Part shown: piece after piece, positions 1 to 12,171 of the stretch
Layout: each line of letters opens with the position of its first letter
Position numbering within the stretch: the first letter of the stretch is position 1
Origin: Coptis chinensis
Taxonomy: Eukaryota; Streptophyta; Magnoliopsida; Ranunculales; Ranunculaceae
Assembly (NCBI GenBank): GCA_015680905.1
Contig: CM027378.1
Location: 72,011,501-72,075,500, forward strand
Direction of reading: 5' to 3'
DNA length: 64,000 bases
The notes under the pieces: model-generated
What the model saw: only the letters and a program-made list of their open reading frames with translations
What the model was told of the DNA's origin: nothing
Database searches by the model: none
Position numbers and translations under genes: made by a program

Positions 1-1134
1 AAACCAAAATAGCCCAAAAACCAAAAACCGGCCCAAGCCCAACTAAGATGGACAGTTACTGTTCATCTTCTCTAGCTTATCTCCTCCACCAAAAATCCGG
101 CCACCACCAAAACCGATCGTCCTCCCCTTTCAACACATTGGTTTAACTCAAAATGAAAAACCCAATCACATTAAAGAAAACGAAAACCCCAAATCCTACA
201 ATCCAACCCTCGCCCAAAACTAGATCTACACAATTTTTACTGCCGCCATTAATGAGTTTTGGGAGCTTCCAACAGCCCCCATTCGAACATCAATACCCAC
301 ACTACACTAACCACTTCAACCCCTTGCCACTCAACCAACCAAAATCGACCAAAAACAGCCCCACCACCGATTTGGCCACCGCCATTACCGCCTCCAACCA
401 AGCTTTGGCAGCCCCGACATCACGCACTACACAACCCAACAACACCCCGCCCAAACCTCAACAACCAACATCCAAACCAAAACAAACAATCAAACACATA
501 AAAAACGATTTACTGGAGGACGTCTGGGCGTCCGCCATTGATGGACCTTCAAGCTTCGAACTCCCCCCAACCCGCATACAACAACAGCAATAATCTAACT
601 AACAAGACAGATAATCAATACGATTTCTCTGTTTGGGCTTTTAGCCGCCATGAACAGCCCAGCAAGAGTTCCGACAGTTTAAACTCAGAGTTCAACGGTT
701 TAACACTCCAGCCGATTTACCAAATGCAACAAAACTCCAAATAAAACAGGAAATTGAATAATAATAACGGATGAGAAACCTTAGGCGGATAAAATGTCCG
801 TATACCGTAAAACCATAAATTGATTGAAATAGCAAAATAGCTACTCACTAGATGAACGGCTCGACCGATCCTCCTAGCCCGATTAAATTGGCTCAACAAC
901 TCCACAAACCCGACTTCTCTCTCGCCTCCATTTTTAATTATTCTATTCTCCAGGAACCCTATTTTCTAGAAAAAAGTGTTTATATACTTGGGTCCGAAAC
1001 CCAAGCCCAACACCGACTCGGGCCCAAAAACCAGGCCCACGTATCCCGAGTCCAATCCGACGAATTTTGAAAATAAATAATTTAATTAATTAATTAAAAT
1101 AGAAAAATACGTATTTAAAAATACGGGCGTTACA
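1..1134 (-). mobile_element. LTR (left part outside window) of a Ty3 element inserted in H integrase
   Basis: On the minus strand this stretch begins TGTAACGCCCGTATTTTTAA at 1134 and carries a TATA box (TATATAAAC, around 978-986) about 150 bases in, as a U3 region should. The TGTAACGCCC start is common in chromovirus (Tekay-like) LTRs; that assignment is from memory. It ends abruptly against H integrase coding sequence at 1135. The far end, the second LTR and the target duplication lie outside the window, so a solo LTR and a full element cannot be told apart. The proline-rich ORF around 153-593 is low-complexity and not convincing as a gene. Confidence 0.6.
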
Positions 1135-2222
1135 TCATTCGTCGCTGCATTCCCGACTGGGAGCACACCGACGTATTATCCTTTTGCCATGAACAATCTT
1201 GCAAAGGTTATTTCAGTGGAAAGAAAACTGCGGCCAAAGTGTTACAATGTGCTTTTTACTAGCCTACCCTTTTTCGCGATGCACACGAACATTGCATAGC
1301 CTGCATTCATTGTCAGCACTTAAGTCGAATTACAAAACGCAATATGATGCCCCTAAATCCTATCTTGATTGTGGAAATTTTTGATGTTTGGGGCATTGAT
1401 TTTATGAGACCCTTCCCTAATTCGCAAGGTTTTCTCTACATTCTAGTCGTTGTGGACTATGTGTCCAAATGGATTGAGGCACTCGCATGTCGCTCAAATG
1501 ACCATAAGACTGTCGTGAAAGTTGTAAAAGAAAACATTTTCTCTCGTTTTGGTGTCGCCAAAGCTATCATCAGTGATGGGGGTACACATTTTTGTAATAA
1601 AATTTTTGGGTTTTTAATAAAGAAATATGGAGTTACTCACATAGTTGCTACTCCATATCACCCACAAACGAGTGGCCAAGTGGAACTCTCCAACAGAAAG
1701 ATAAAGTCCATTATGGAGAAAACTGTCAATCTATCAAGAAAAGACTGGTCTCTCTGCTTATCGAATGCCTTGTGGGCATACCGAACAACATTTAAGACAC
1801 CTATAGGGATGTCTCCTTACCGCATTGTTTTTGGAAAACCTTGTCATCTGCCAGTTGAACTTGAGCATCGTGCCCTTTGGGCCTTCGAAAGCCTCAATTA
1901 CAATATCAACGAGGCAGGCGAGAAGCGAAAACTGCAATTAAATGAGCTTGAGGAGATTCGGAGTGATGCTTATGATCTCTCAAAATGCTATAAAGCTAAT
2001 ATGAAAAGAGTGCACGACAAGCACAATTTGCGTGAGGATTTTAAAATTGGCCAAAAGGTTTTACTGTACAACTCCAGATTACACATTTTTCCTGGTAAAT
2101 TGAAAACACGATGGTCTGGTCCTTTCATTGTGTCAGCTGTGACACATTATGGGGCAATCTCTTTGCTTAATCCACAAGATAACAGTGAATTTCAAGTCAA
2201 TGGACAATGCCTAAAACATTAA
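1135..2222 (+). pseudogene. H integrase (3' end of pol), fossil
   Basis: This is the end of the polyprotein that would insert element cDNA into chromosomes. In order it shows part of the N-terminal HHCC zinc region, the DDE core ([18 protein letters not shown], then [12 protein letters not shown] with the glutamate), and a C-terminal module reading [17 protein letters not shown] then TRWSGPF. No chromodomain follows, which fits the Athila/Tat branch. It is closely similar to the E1 integrase at 7885-9102 but clearly a different, older copy. The left end is cut by the LTR at 1-1134. It is broken, with one or two breaks besides that insertion. Confidence 0.85.
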
Positions 2223-3716
2223 AACGAATTACACTCCCCAGATGTTGAACAAACTCTTCTTCAGGATCTGGTTTACATAGACTAGATGTTTCGTTTGGCG
2301 TACTCAATCTTATTTCTATAGAGAGTACGCCATTTTAGTAGCGGGGCCATCTTCTATTTTATGATCTCAAAAGTTCTTTAAAGTGTGCGGTTGCAAGTGC
2401 CGGAACCTTAGTCTACGTAAACTCTATTTCAAAACTGAGTATAAATATCTTCTGCAAAACTAGCAAACGTGTATGTCGGTAAACGATGGGTACCTAAAAT
2501 TTCACTTCCTTCCTTCTCTTCCCTTTTCTACTCTCTGCCTCGCAAACTTCAGCTAATCATTTGGTGTAAGTCTCACTCATCACGAATAGGGAATGGTCGT
2601 AGTACTTTTTCTTGTAAACGACGTGCGCGAAAGATGGGATGGTGTATGCATTGTCAAACACCCTTCTGTCCAGGTCTTGACTTCCTATCCGATATTAGCC
2701 AGTTTAAGGTATACTTTTGTCGACACCAGGTGCGGGGATAATCTTAAATCGCCGCCGTTTCTCCCACGGGTTGGGAATCGTCTTGAGAATCGGCGTTAAA
2801 GACTCACAAACATCTTGAGAATCGGCGGTAAAAAGACTTCGATTAAGTCTTAAGGATCTGACGTGAAAAGACTCACCTTGTAGATATGTATATATTGTTG
2901 CCTTTTATAAACAAATTCCCCGTGCTTTAAGTTGTATACATAGAGATTCGTGTTCAACCTCGGATGTTGCATACTTGAAACACAAATAGGCAATGAATTT
3001 CACCAGACCAACCCCTAAAATTGGTTACTTTGAGTTCCCTTTGGGGCGGTTTGAGGATAGCCGTATGTAATAAGGGTAATATTATTAGACCGTAGCGCGC
3101 ACGGTCCAGGATGATACCGTCCTGCCCCTAACCCCATAATACATAGAGGAAGCCATAGTCTGGCTGGATTGGGTTCACTTCAGAGCCGACATGACAGTTG
3201 CCTATGAATTTAGATGTTGACTCCTCTGGACATCCAGTGTGTTTCACGTAATCTCCCTTGTATATAAATAAAACATTTGTTTATAAATAAAACACCCCTC
3301 CTTTCTTTTCAAAAATCTTGTGACCTTTGAGAATGACTCATATAATTAGATAGCATTTATTGTGCCGATCATTTCGATATCTCATTCATCTAATTCGGAG
3401 TCCAAACGAGTCGTGGGTAAGCGTTTAGATTTTTTAGGCTTAAATCGGGCTTTAGGCTTGATTTGGGCTTGGGAAATTTTTTTGGCCCAACCAAATCTCG
3501 AGTTCTCGGACCATTTAAACCCGACAAACCCACCCACACGCGTCACCATCACACACTTCGTCTTCCCCAATATCCGGATCTTGTCCCCTCTCGATTCAGT
3601 CTCGCACGAGACAGGCCCACGTTATATCCAGGTCTCGCGCGCAATTCCTACAGCTCCGATTCCAATTCCCTTCCGTCAGCAAGTCCCATTTCTCCCCCTT
3701 CATCATAAATTACTAG
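2223..3716 (+). other. H post-integrase spacer
   Basis: About 1.5 kb between integrase and the E1 insertion. I recognise no gene. It contains a PPT-like stretch (TTTGGGGCGGTTTGAGG, about 3040) similar in style to the G tracts after cistrons in the other elements. Short ORFs at 2469-2799 and 3362-3724 have no recognisable domain and look like chance. Confidence 0.5.
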
Positions 3717-3721
3717 CCAGC
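3717..3721. repeat. E1 target-site duplication, left copy (CCAGC)
   Basis: CCAGC directly precedes the LTR starting TGATAGG at 3722, and the same five bases directly follow the other LTR at 53986-53990. Five bases is the usual Ty3 duplication. This fixes both ends of E1 and shows that everything between belongs to one insertion or to later insertions into it. Confidence 0.93.
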
Positions 3722-5449
3722 TGATAGGAAATTAGTCGGTCTAATTAAATAGACTAATCTAACCCTAGTTAAACTGCAAGCGCACAGCTATCGTTGAAAA
3801 TAGTTGTGGCAAACGGGTCGATCCCACAGGGATTGCTATTTAGGGACAATTTAATACTAAAATATTACCTAACCTAATTCAACAATGTTGTTTTATAGAA
3901 ATTTGGAATTGCTATTAACTAAAGCTAATTATTTTAACTACGTTTACGAAAATAATAAATTAAACAATTGAAATTAAACGAATGATTGGAGAGAAATACT
4001 AGGACTTTAGATTCCGCCACTAAACCTTTTAGTAAATATTTTAAGATTAGGTTTCAATGTTTCATTTTAATACGAGAAACATCCGAATGAGAATTCAGTA
4101 TTTCTCGGGATTTTATCGTGACAATACTATTTTTACATAAAAGCATCTTTCAAAATTCAGCACTAAAGATTAAATGTAAAAGATTACTTGTCTTTTTATG
4201 GCACGAATAATATCTAAATTTAATATTTGCAATTAAATCAAGCTTTGATTAATAACAGTATATATTCAAACGACTAAGGATGCATGACATACAAAGTGAA
4301 AGAATAAACTACTATCAATCGTGAATATATTGAACGAAGATTAATCAGTTAATATCTAAGTGAAATCATCAAAACCCAAACTCAAAATAATAACATCAAG
4401 GCTAGGGCTTCATCTTTGCCCTAGCTAATAGTTTAGCTGCACATAATAATCGAATTGAAAATAAAGTAAGGTGAGGAAAAACTCATGTCGACAGCAAGTT
4501 CCGCTTCGCCTTACTTCTTCTCCCTCCAATTCTCGCTCTTCGTCTCTCGGTTCTTCGGTGTTCTATTCTGTCTTCTGGATATTTTGGAGCGCCCCCTTCT
4601 CTTTGTTTCCCCTTATATATATAGAGGTTTGGTTAGGGCAGTGTTTGATTAGAATTGGAATTGTCTAATTCGGTGGCGAGAGATTCGGGATTGGATCAGT
4701 TTGAGTGGAAGTCGGTCTTTTGTTTCCTGTTGGGTTTTAGTGCAATCGAGAATATAGAGTGTTGATCAAGTGAAAGTGGACGTATGGAAGAATGGTAGGA
4801 TGTGTAGTGCTCGATTGGTTCGGGGTTCGATCGAATAAGTCGGGATTTAAGGGATGGGTTTTTCTATTTGTGTGAATTGGAGATGGAGAATCGAAGGTGG
4901 TGATCAAGTGGTGCGGGGATAGAAATGGATGGTAGCATGCGTAGCTTGGTTAGCTTGGATGTTTGGTTATTATCGCCGGAAAAGAAGGATGGTTTTTCTG
5001 TTCGTGAGAAATGGAGAAGGAAACTAATGTTTGGATATGGTGCTTCTCGGGTGGACAGGAAATGGTGTGGCCATTAGTTAGTTGTGTGGGCTTTGATGTT
5101 TGGTTATGGGCTGGTCTAATTAGTTGAACATGGGTGGTCCGGTCTTCAGCACATGGGCCTAAACTCAACTCCCGCTGGTTACGTGCCCACTTAAGTTCAT
5201 GGTTCTTTTGCTTTTCATTCTTTTATTTCGGCCCATCCAAATAATTACCCAATTCTCCGATGCTCTTTCGGGTACCAACTAAAATCACGCACTGATATCT
5301 TAATTCTTTCCAATATCGACATAATTAATCAAGTTACTCTAATTCCTGCAATATCACCGAAAATATGCTAACTTAATCAACTGAATAAAATAAACGGACT
5401 AACTGATATAAAATTGGGCATAAATAATGTAACATTTACGTTCTTATCA
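3722..5449 (-). repeat. E1 3' LTR
   Basis: The plus strand reads TGATAGGAAATTAGTCGG at the left end and CTTATCA at the right end. It aligns without length change to 52258-53985. A TATA run at 4613-4623 (minus) marks the promoter; U3 lies to its right and R-U5 to its left. The 65-residue ORF in the LTR (4471-4668, also at 53007-53204) is not convincing as a gene. Confidence 0.93.
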
Positions 5450-5466
5450 AATACCCCCAAACTTAC
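5450..5466 (-). other. E1 polypurine tract
   Basis: On the minus strand, AAGTTTGGGGGTATT directly precedes the 3' LTR start TGATAAG. A purine-rich tract abutting the LTR is where plus-strand DNA synthesis starts in this family. Confidence 0.8.
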
Positions 5467-6357
5467 ATTTTGCTAGTCCATGAGAAAAACTAACACTAAA
5501 CTAATTAACAAAAATCCTAACTCACTTTCGTAGGAATCACGATTACACTTAGCATGTGTAACAAGCCTTTTAAACCCCTAGGTTACCCCTAGTGGACGAG
5601 TTTAGTCTCGTGAGGGTTTTCAGAAACGATACCCACAAACATTAACATAACATGATATATAGTGATATATATAAATTTCTCAGAGATAAAAACTTTTTCC
5701 AACTGACAAACAAGTTCAATAAACATCAATTACCACAGTTTACATCATTATCACTAAGACACATCACTACTTCCAAAGATAGAAATCATTGATTACTACT
5801 CCAAACCAAAGCGTGTGTGTGTTTAGTCAAACTGATACAATCTCTTATCCAAGTAACGTAATTCCTAACTTACTATCCAAAGAATATATCAACCTCAATC
5901 CTCACCATTCATACACTCACAAGAAAGTCTCTCTTTCAGATAAGTTTCAATTTTACCTCTGTACGCAGGGAAATGAGTAAAATAGTAGAACATCCCACAT
6001 ACTTAGCCAGAAAGACGGACATATGAAATTTCAAAAACAAATTAGTCTCATGAAAAGAATATCAATCACATGTGAAGTGTCGAGTCCTTCACTTTAGCAT
6101 CCTCTCACCTATTCTACACTTCATATCATACTTTTGTGATAAGTCTGGGTATTAAGACGGGGCTTAGGATAGGTTGACAAGAAAATGGTAAAAAGGAATC
6201 AAAAATTTATGAGAATAAACTAAAGACCATCTTGTACTTGACCTTTATGGAAAATTTCTTCACTTTGTAGATCACATTACTTGACTTTCTCACTACTTCT
6301 GCTGAATGATTTCTTTTTCTTATTTTTTTCTTTTTCTTTTTCTTTTTTCTTTTTTTT

Positions 6358-6362
<5 letters not shown>

Positions 6363-6417
<55 letters not shown>
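6363..6417. repeat. (TA)n microsatellite
   Basis: About 27 uninterrupted TA units inside the E1 3' region, flanked by T-rich sequence. The ORF crossing it (poly-Lys, poly-Tyr/Ile) is a by-product. Confidence 0.95.
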
Positions 6418-6425
<8 letters not shown>

Positions 6426-7223
6426 TTTCATTCATTTTTTTCTATTGAATCACTTTGAGCAAAAGGAATGATTTTCTTCATTTGACTTTAGTAAATTTTC
6501 CTTGAGAATCTTCTTCTTCTTCTAGCTTTCTCTTTAGTCCTTTAGAAATCCTCGGAAATATGGGTAAGGCTAATAATATGGGTTTACACTCCTTATTTGG
6601 AGTTAGGTTAAGGATAGTTGGTTTAAGAAGAAAAGGTTTAATATATAAGGCTCAAAAGGGGTTAACATGAAAATCCTACTAGGTGGTATAGATAAAGGCT
6701 AATTGGCTTACTACTTGACTTATCAGTATGATATTCTGCTTCGAATAGACTACAAGACCTAATGTCTATCTCCCCAGTTGATGTCACTTCATGATCGACC
6801 AAAACAAGAAAAAAAAAATGAGACTATACAACGAATTTAAGCACAGAAGAATGAATGAGTCAACTTGGACTCTGAATTTACGTAAAGACTCTCCAAGAAA
6901 TTCAAAGGCTCAAGTCTCACGGGTTAAGTCTCTATATTCCTTTTCTAGTTCACTAGGAGATTAAATTACTCTTCAATTTGACATGTATTAGGTGGCTAAT
7001 TGTGCATATTCCACTTTGGCTTAAACTTTCATCAACAAAATCTATTTCTAGAGGTAGAAAATAGTCTAAAAGCAACAATAACTTCAAAAGTGACTCTTAA
7101 CTTCATAGATTCCTTGAAAATCAGTGGCTTTAGAATTTTATTTTTAAATTTCTCATCATAGAAAATCACCATTAATCATACCATGTTGGACATATTTATT
7201 TTTCACTAAACAAACATTTTGTT

Positions 7224-7261
7224 CCCACCCCCAAACTTCTTATAGACATTGTCCTCAATGT
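7224..7261 (-). other. E1 hairpin plus G-tract module after pol
   Basis: On the sense (minus) strand, ACATTG-AGGA-CAATGT (7261-7246) forms a 6-bp stem with an AGGA loop. It is followed 13 bases later by GGGGGTGGG (7232-7224). The same arrangement with different stem bases occurs in N and H elements. Its role is unknown. Confidence 0.75.
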
Positions 7262-7884
7262 TAACATAGATGCGTAATTTAAAAGATAACAACATGGACA
7301 AGTAAAAGTATATAAGGAAAGAGGTTACCAAGAGCTTCCAAAAACGAAAAATAATATCTTTGAGTCACCTGTAGAAATTAGTACCTCACAAAAGATATAA
7401 CAATGATAATATAAAAGAGGACCAAGTTACTACAATGACTAAAATGTGTCACGTGTCTCATCTCATAGAGTTACACGTCTCCAAAAAGGCGGAGAAAAGG
7501 TGCTAGAGTGAAATGCATGATACACGTGCACAAAAGACTCAACAAAAATAAAAACATGGGTTGCCTCCCATAAAGCTTCTGATTAACGCCTCTAGCGAAT
7601 TTAATGCTTCGCACACACCCAATTCTTAGATTAGCACTATGTCTACCAAATAAAAACATAAAATGAATGCCCCAAAATTCAAAAAAATTCGACGTCTCCT
7701 CTCATTTTTTGACATTTCATAAATATAAAACCTGTCATAACCTAAAAATCACAATAATATGTTTCTCATTGGTTAACCCAAATGGAGACTAGGGGCTAGA
7801 ATGAAGTATTTGGGAACAATGCGAAGCGACTCTTACAAAAGAAAAACAAAACCTAAACTACTAAAATACAACAAGCATACTCAT

Positions 7885-9102
7885 TCAGTCATGATAAATA
7901 GGATCAATAAGATCCACCTTTTCCACATCCTTATTAGCAAAACCATCAAGATATGGTTTCAAGCGTTCACCATTAACCTTAAACACATTACCACCCGTAG
8001 GATCCTCTATCTCAACAGCACCATAAGGAAAAACAGTTTTAACAATGAAAGGACCAGTCCACCTAAAACGTAACTTACCAGGAAAAAGACGCAAACGAGA
8101 ATTATATAGCAAAACTTTTTGATTAGGTTCAAAAGACTTGCGAAGAATAGATTTATCATGAAAAATCTTAGTCCGCTCTTTGTAAATTTTGGCATTCTCA
8201 TATGCCTCATTCCTTAACTCAGCTAACTCATTCAATTGGAGCTTACGTTGTGAACCTGCTCTACGCATGTCAAAGTTAAAAGTTTTAATGGCCCAAAAAG
8301 CACGATATTCTAATTCCACAGGCAAATGGCATGCCTTCCCAAACACAAGCCTATAAGGAGACATACCAATAGGAGTCTTATAAGCAGTCCTATAAGCCCA
8401 AAGGGAATCATTAAGACATTGAGACCAATCCTTACGGTCAGGTCGTACTGTCTTTTCTAAAATCCGTTTAATTTCCCTATTAGATACTTCAACTTGGCCA
8501 CTAGTTTGGGGATGGTATGGGGTAGCAAGTTTATGAGTAATAGAGTACTTTTTCATTAAAGATTCAAACGCACGATTTGTAAAATCAGTACCATTATCAC
8601 TTATAATTGCACGAGGAGTACCAAAACGAGAAAATATATTATATTTCAAAAAGTTAACTACAACCTTGTGATCATTCGTTTTACATGGCACCGCCTCAAC
8701 CCATTTAGAAACATAATCTACCACGACGAGGATATAAAGATAGCCAAAGGAAGGAGGAAAAGGACCCATGAAGTCTATACCCCACACATCAAAAAGCTTA
8801 ACAACCAAAATAGGGGAAAGAGGCATCATGTTCCTATGGGAAATATTACCCTTACGCTGGCATCGATCACATCCTAAACAAAACTCATGTGCATCTCTAA
8901 AGAGAGTAGGCCAATAAAAACCACACTGCAAAACCTTAACAGCCATCTTCTTAGGACCAAAGTGACCACCACATGCATGGTCATGACAAAAGGAGAGAAT
9001 ACTACGAAACTCACTCTCAGGAATACATCTTTTAACAATCTGATCAGGGCATGACTTAAACAAGTATGGGTCATCCCAGAAAAAAATACTTAACCTCAGC
9101 AA
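7885..9102 (-). pseudogene. E1 integrase domain, fossil
   Basis: A 405-residue frame. The N-terminal zinc region shows [10 protein letters not shown] and CDRCQRKG. The DDE core shows [18 protein letters not shown] and [16 protein letters not shown]. The C-terminal module shows [15 protein letters not shown] and RWTGPF. No chromodomain follows. Its product would be the cDNA integration enzyme. It follows RNase H in the order PR-RT-RH-IN, which places E1 in Ty3 rather than Ty1 elements. This segment is open over its length, but the polyprotein as a whole is broken. Confidence 0.93.
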
Positions 9103-9697
9103 GAAACTTAGATTTATCTTGTTTTCTCCAATGAGAAGGAAACTGACCTATAACAAGATAATTAACAATATCTGCATACCAAGGCAACTGGGAGACAACA
9201 AAAAGTTGCTCATCAGGGAAGGACTCATTCAAAGGCAAAAGACTAGTAGAAGACTCTACTATAAGCCTAGACAAGTGGTCAGCGACCACGTTCTCTGTAC
9301 CCTTTTTATCCCTAATCTCAATGTCAAACTCTTGTAATAAGAGGACCCAACGAATAAGACGCGCTTTAGCATCCTTTTTAGAAAGAAGATACTTAAAAGC
9401 CGAATGATCAATAAACACGACAACCTTAGACCTTATGAGATAAGACCTAAACTTGTCTAAAGCAAACACAACAGCTAACAATTCTTTCTCGGTTGTAATG
9501 TAATTCATTTGGGAATCATTAAGAGTTCGACTCGCATAATAAATTACATGGGGCAACTTATCAAACCGTTGACCTAAAACAACCCCAATAGCATAGTTTG
9601 ACGCATCACACATTAACTCAAAAGGTACATTCCAATCAGGTGGTTGTATGATAGGAGCGGTAGTCAATAAATGCTTAAGCTTCTCAAAAGCTTTCAA
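9071..9697 (-). pseudogene. E1 RNase H domain, fossil
   Basis: This is the RNase H part of pol, which removes template RNA from the RNA:DNA hybrid. Visible motifs are [19 protein letters not shown], the [20 protein letters not shown] stretch, [11 protein letters not shown] and [11 protein letters not shown], in the usual order for plant Ty3 elements. It lies between RT and integrase. The following residues form the linker to the integrase zinc region. Confidence 0.9.
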
Positions 9698-9781
9698 ACA
9701 ATCATCATCAAAGACAAAATCGACGTTCTTACCAAGTAAATTGCATAAGGGACGAGAAATCTTGCTAAAGTCCTTAATGAA

Positions 9782-10600
9782 TCACCTATAAAATCTAGCA
9801 TGACCTAAAAAAGACCTAATATCTTTCACAGTCTTAGGTGGTGGAAGACTAGAAATGACATCAATCTTAGCCTTATCGACCTCAATTCCTTTAGTAGAAA
9901 CAATATGACCAAGAACAATACCCTGTTGAACCATAAAATGACACTTCTCCCAATTCAACACAAGATTCTTCTCCTTGCACCTAATTAACAATAATTCCAA
10001 ATGGTGCAAACCCTCATCAAAAGAATCACCAAATACGGAGAAATCATCCATAAACACCTCAAGAAACCTTTCTACCATGTCAGAAAAAATGCTAAGCATG
10101 CATCTCTGGAAGGTACCGGGTACATTACATAACCCAAATGGCATACGACGGTAGGTAAAAGTTCTAAAAGGACAAGTAAATGTAGTCTTTTCTTGATCCT
10201 CAGTTGTAATACATATTTGGTAATAACCGGAATAACCATCGAGAAAACAATAATACTTATGACCGGCTAACCGTTCAAACATCTGGTCAATAAAAGGAAG
10301 AGGAAAGTGGTCTTTCCTAGTGGCTAGATTCAACTTACGATAGTCAATGCAAAAATGCCACCCAGTAGTCATACGGGTAGGAACTAACTTGCCATTCGCA
10401 TTATTAACTACCGTAATACCAGACTTCTTAGGGACAACCTGAACCGGACTCACCCATTGACTATCAGAGATGGGATAAATGATACCCGCATCTAACAACT
10501 TGAGAACCTCGGCTCTCACTACCTCTCTCATGTTAGGATTAAGCCGTCTCTGGAATTCACGGGTTAGTTTAGCATTCTCCTCTAGATGAATATGATGCAT
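9782..10600 (-). pseudogene. E1 reverse transcriptase domain, fossil
   Basis: A reverse transcriptase core with the family motifs in order: a variant of the usual VVPKK region, WHFCIDYRKLN, FLDGYSGYYQI, RRMPFGLCN and the catalytic FMDDF. It would copy element RNA into cDNA from the tRNA primer. The sequence is typical Athila. It adjoins RNase H on the left and the PR-RT linker on the right. Confidence 0.94.
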
Positions 10601-11566
10601 ACAATCGATGGGGGCTTATCCTGATTAATATCGACAATAGTCCACCATAAAGCTGTCTTATGGTCTCTAAGAACCCTAAGCAATTTACTCTCTTGTTCAC
10701 TATCAAGATTAGAAGCAATAATAACAGGCAAGGTCTCATCAGGCCCCAAAAAGACATACTTAAGAGTGTCAGGTAATGGTTTCAACTCAAGCTTAGGAGG
10801 ACTCTCTATGGAAGAAACTGGTTTAGACTCAGAAGGAGAAAGAGGTTCTACCTTGGTTTTCCACTTATTAGTATCTAAGATTGGGGTGGCATCAAGCAAA
10901 GCATTTACTTCACAAATAGAATTATCCATATCAAAATCACCACCAAAGTGAGTTAAACAAGACTTAAGAGGGTCATCAGAATAACTTTCCAAGAAAGTCT
11001 TGTGAACCACACTGTCAATAAGATTAATATCCCAAAGATCATCAGGTCCAGGAGGTTGTTGACTCACATTAAACACATTAAGTTCTGTAGTCATATTACC
11101 AAAAGAAAGCTTCAACACTCCATTACGATAGTTAATGATAGCATTGGATGTGGCCAAAAATGGACGACCTAAGATGATAGGAATATGGTGTTTAAGATCT
11201 TGAACAGGTTGAGTTTCTAGAACAATAAAATCAACTGGGAAATAAAATTTATCAACCTGAATCAAAACATCTTCAACAATACCACATGGAACCCTGACAG
11301 ACCTATCCGCCAGTTGAAGTGTAATCAATGGTAGGTTTCAATTTACCAAGACCAAGCTGTAAATAAACTGAATAAGGTAACAAATTAACACTGGCCCCCA
11401 AATCAAGTAATTCCTTCTCAATCATATGATCACCTATAACATAGGATATAGTAGGGCATCCTAGATCTCTAAACTTAGGTGGAATGCGGTTTTGAATAAT
11501 CAAACTCACTTGCTCGATGCTAAAAGCTTTCTTATGCACATTCAACTTACGTTTTTGCGTACACAT
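10582..11566 (-). pseudogene. E1 protease and PR-RT linker, fossil
   Basis: This is an aspartic protease that would process Gag-Pol. The active-site region reads LLDLGASVNLLPYSVY, followed by the flap region and IILGRPFLATSNAIINY, as in Athila proteases. A low-complexity, acidic and proline/serine-rich linker then leads to RT. The first part of the region has a diverged inverted copy at 19540-19725. Confidence 0.87.
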
Positions 11567-11882
11567 ATCCTTAAGAACTTGGCATAAGAAGGAACTTGTT
11601 TTATAGCATCAAGTAACAGAATATTAATATGAACTTGCTTAAACATCTCCATTATCTCATTAAAAGTATTTCCTTTCTTAGCCTGAACTAACCTCTCAGG
11701 AAAAGGGGCTTTTGGTATATAAGATGGTACATGACTATACTCGAAAGACATAGGAGGCTCTAAGCACTTCTTAGAAGCATCACGACTATTAGAACCACTT
11801 ACATCACTCTTCTCGCCCTCACACTCTATAGGATTAGATCTGACCTCAACATCCCTAGGCATCTCAACCATATTATCAATAT
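11542..11882 (-). pseudogene. E1 Gag C-terminal part, left of the N insertion
   Basis: It contains the PFPERL...FNEIMEMFKQVHINI...AIKQVPSYAKFLR stretch found between the zinc knuckle and protease of Athila Gag-Pol. The N block splits Gag here, so the rest of Gag is at 50137-51494. A diverged inverted copy lies at 19235-19564. Confidence 0.85.
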
Positions 11883-11887
11883 GTTTA
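11883..11887. repeat. N block target-site duplication, left copy (GTTTA)
   Basis: GTTTA directly precedes TGATAATGG at 11888, and GTTTA directly follows the LTR end CTCTTATCA at 50131 (50132-50136). Both flanks are E1 gag. The duplication shows that the outer ends of the 38-kb block came from one integration event. Confidence 0.9.
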
Positions 11888-12098
11888 TGATAATGGTAAA
11901 ATGAATAGTTTTACCTACGAAATAAAGCGATGAACTCTAAACGCAAGTAAAACTAAACTTAATTTTATCATGCTATATTTATCAAAGATTCTACTCTCAA
12001 GTCTATGAGATATAGTGGAGTAGAGTGATTCGTTCCACTCTTAGTCCTTCCGCATGCTATGTTCTCAAGTGTAAGTACTCTCTACTTAAAGTCTATAT
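11888..12098 (-). repeat. N LTR, outer-left end piece
   Basis: By eye it is identical to the first ~210 bases of the LTR at 48622-50131 (both start TGATAATGGTAAAATGAATA). It stops at 12098, where unrelated leader sequence begins. With the GTTTA duplication this marks the left end of the N block insertion. Confidence 0.87.
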
Positions 12099-12171
12099 TA
12101 ACCCGTGTTATTACCTAATTTCTTATCAATAGTATAGTATAGTGATCAACTAAGATGGCAGCGGCGCCATT
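12099..12171 (-). other. N leader piece with tRNA-Asp-type primer site
   Basis: On the minus strand, just inside the LTR at 12172, the sequence reads TGGCGCCGCTGCC, complementary to the 3' end of a tRNA-Asp variant. A short leader unlike that of the copy at 48600 follows and joins the LTR piece at 12098. The whole segment is repeated in inverted orientation at 18935-19010. Confidence 0.75.

Larger units (their letters stand above)
5450..7884 (-). other. E1 3' untranslated region
   Basis: About 2.4 kb with no convincing gene, lying between the end of integrase and the 3' LTR. It holds a TA microsatellite (6363-6417), a pyrimidine-rich stretch before it, and one hairpin plus G-tract module (7224-7261, listed separately). 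Long non-coding 3' regions are usual in Athila elements. Confidence 0.7.

Noticed and set aside
153-593. Proline/threonine-rich 146-residue ORF
   Set aside because: Low-complexity reading of a CCA-rich stretch in an LTR; no domain.
3362-3724. 120-residue ORF before E1
   Set aside because: No recognisable domain; lies in H spacer sequence and runs into the LTR.
6207-6431. Lys/Tyr/Ile-repeat ORF
   Set aside because: Product of the TA microsatellite and flanking T-rich tract.
12120-12160. TAGTATAGTG near a primer site, resembling the 5' D-arm part of tRNA-Asp
   Set aside because: Only about ten bases match, and the following bases are the ordinary N leader; too short to claim a second captured tRNA.
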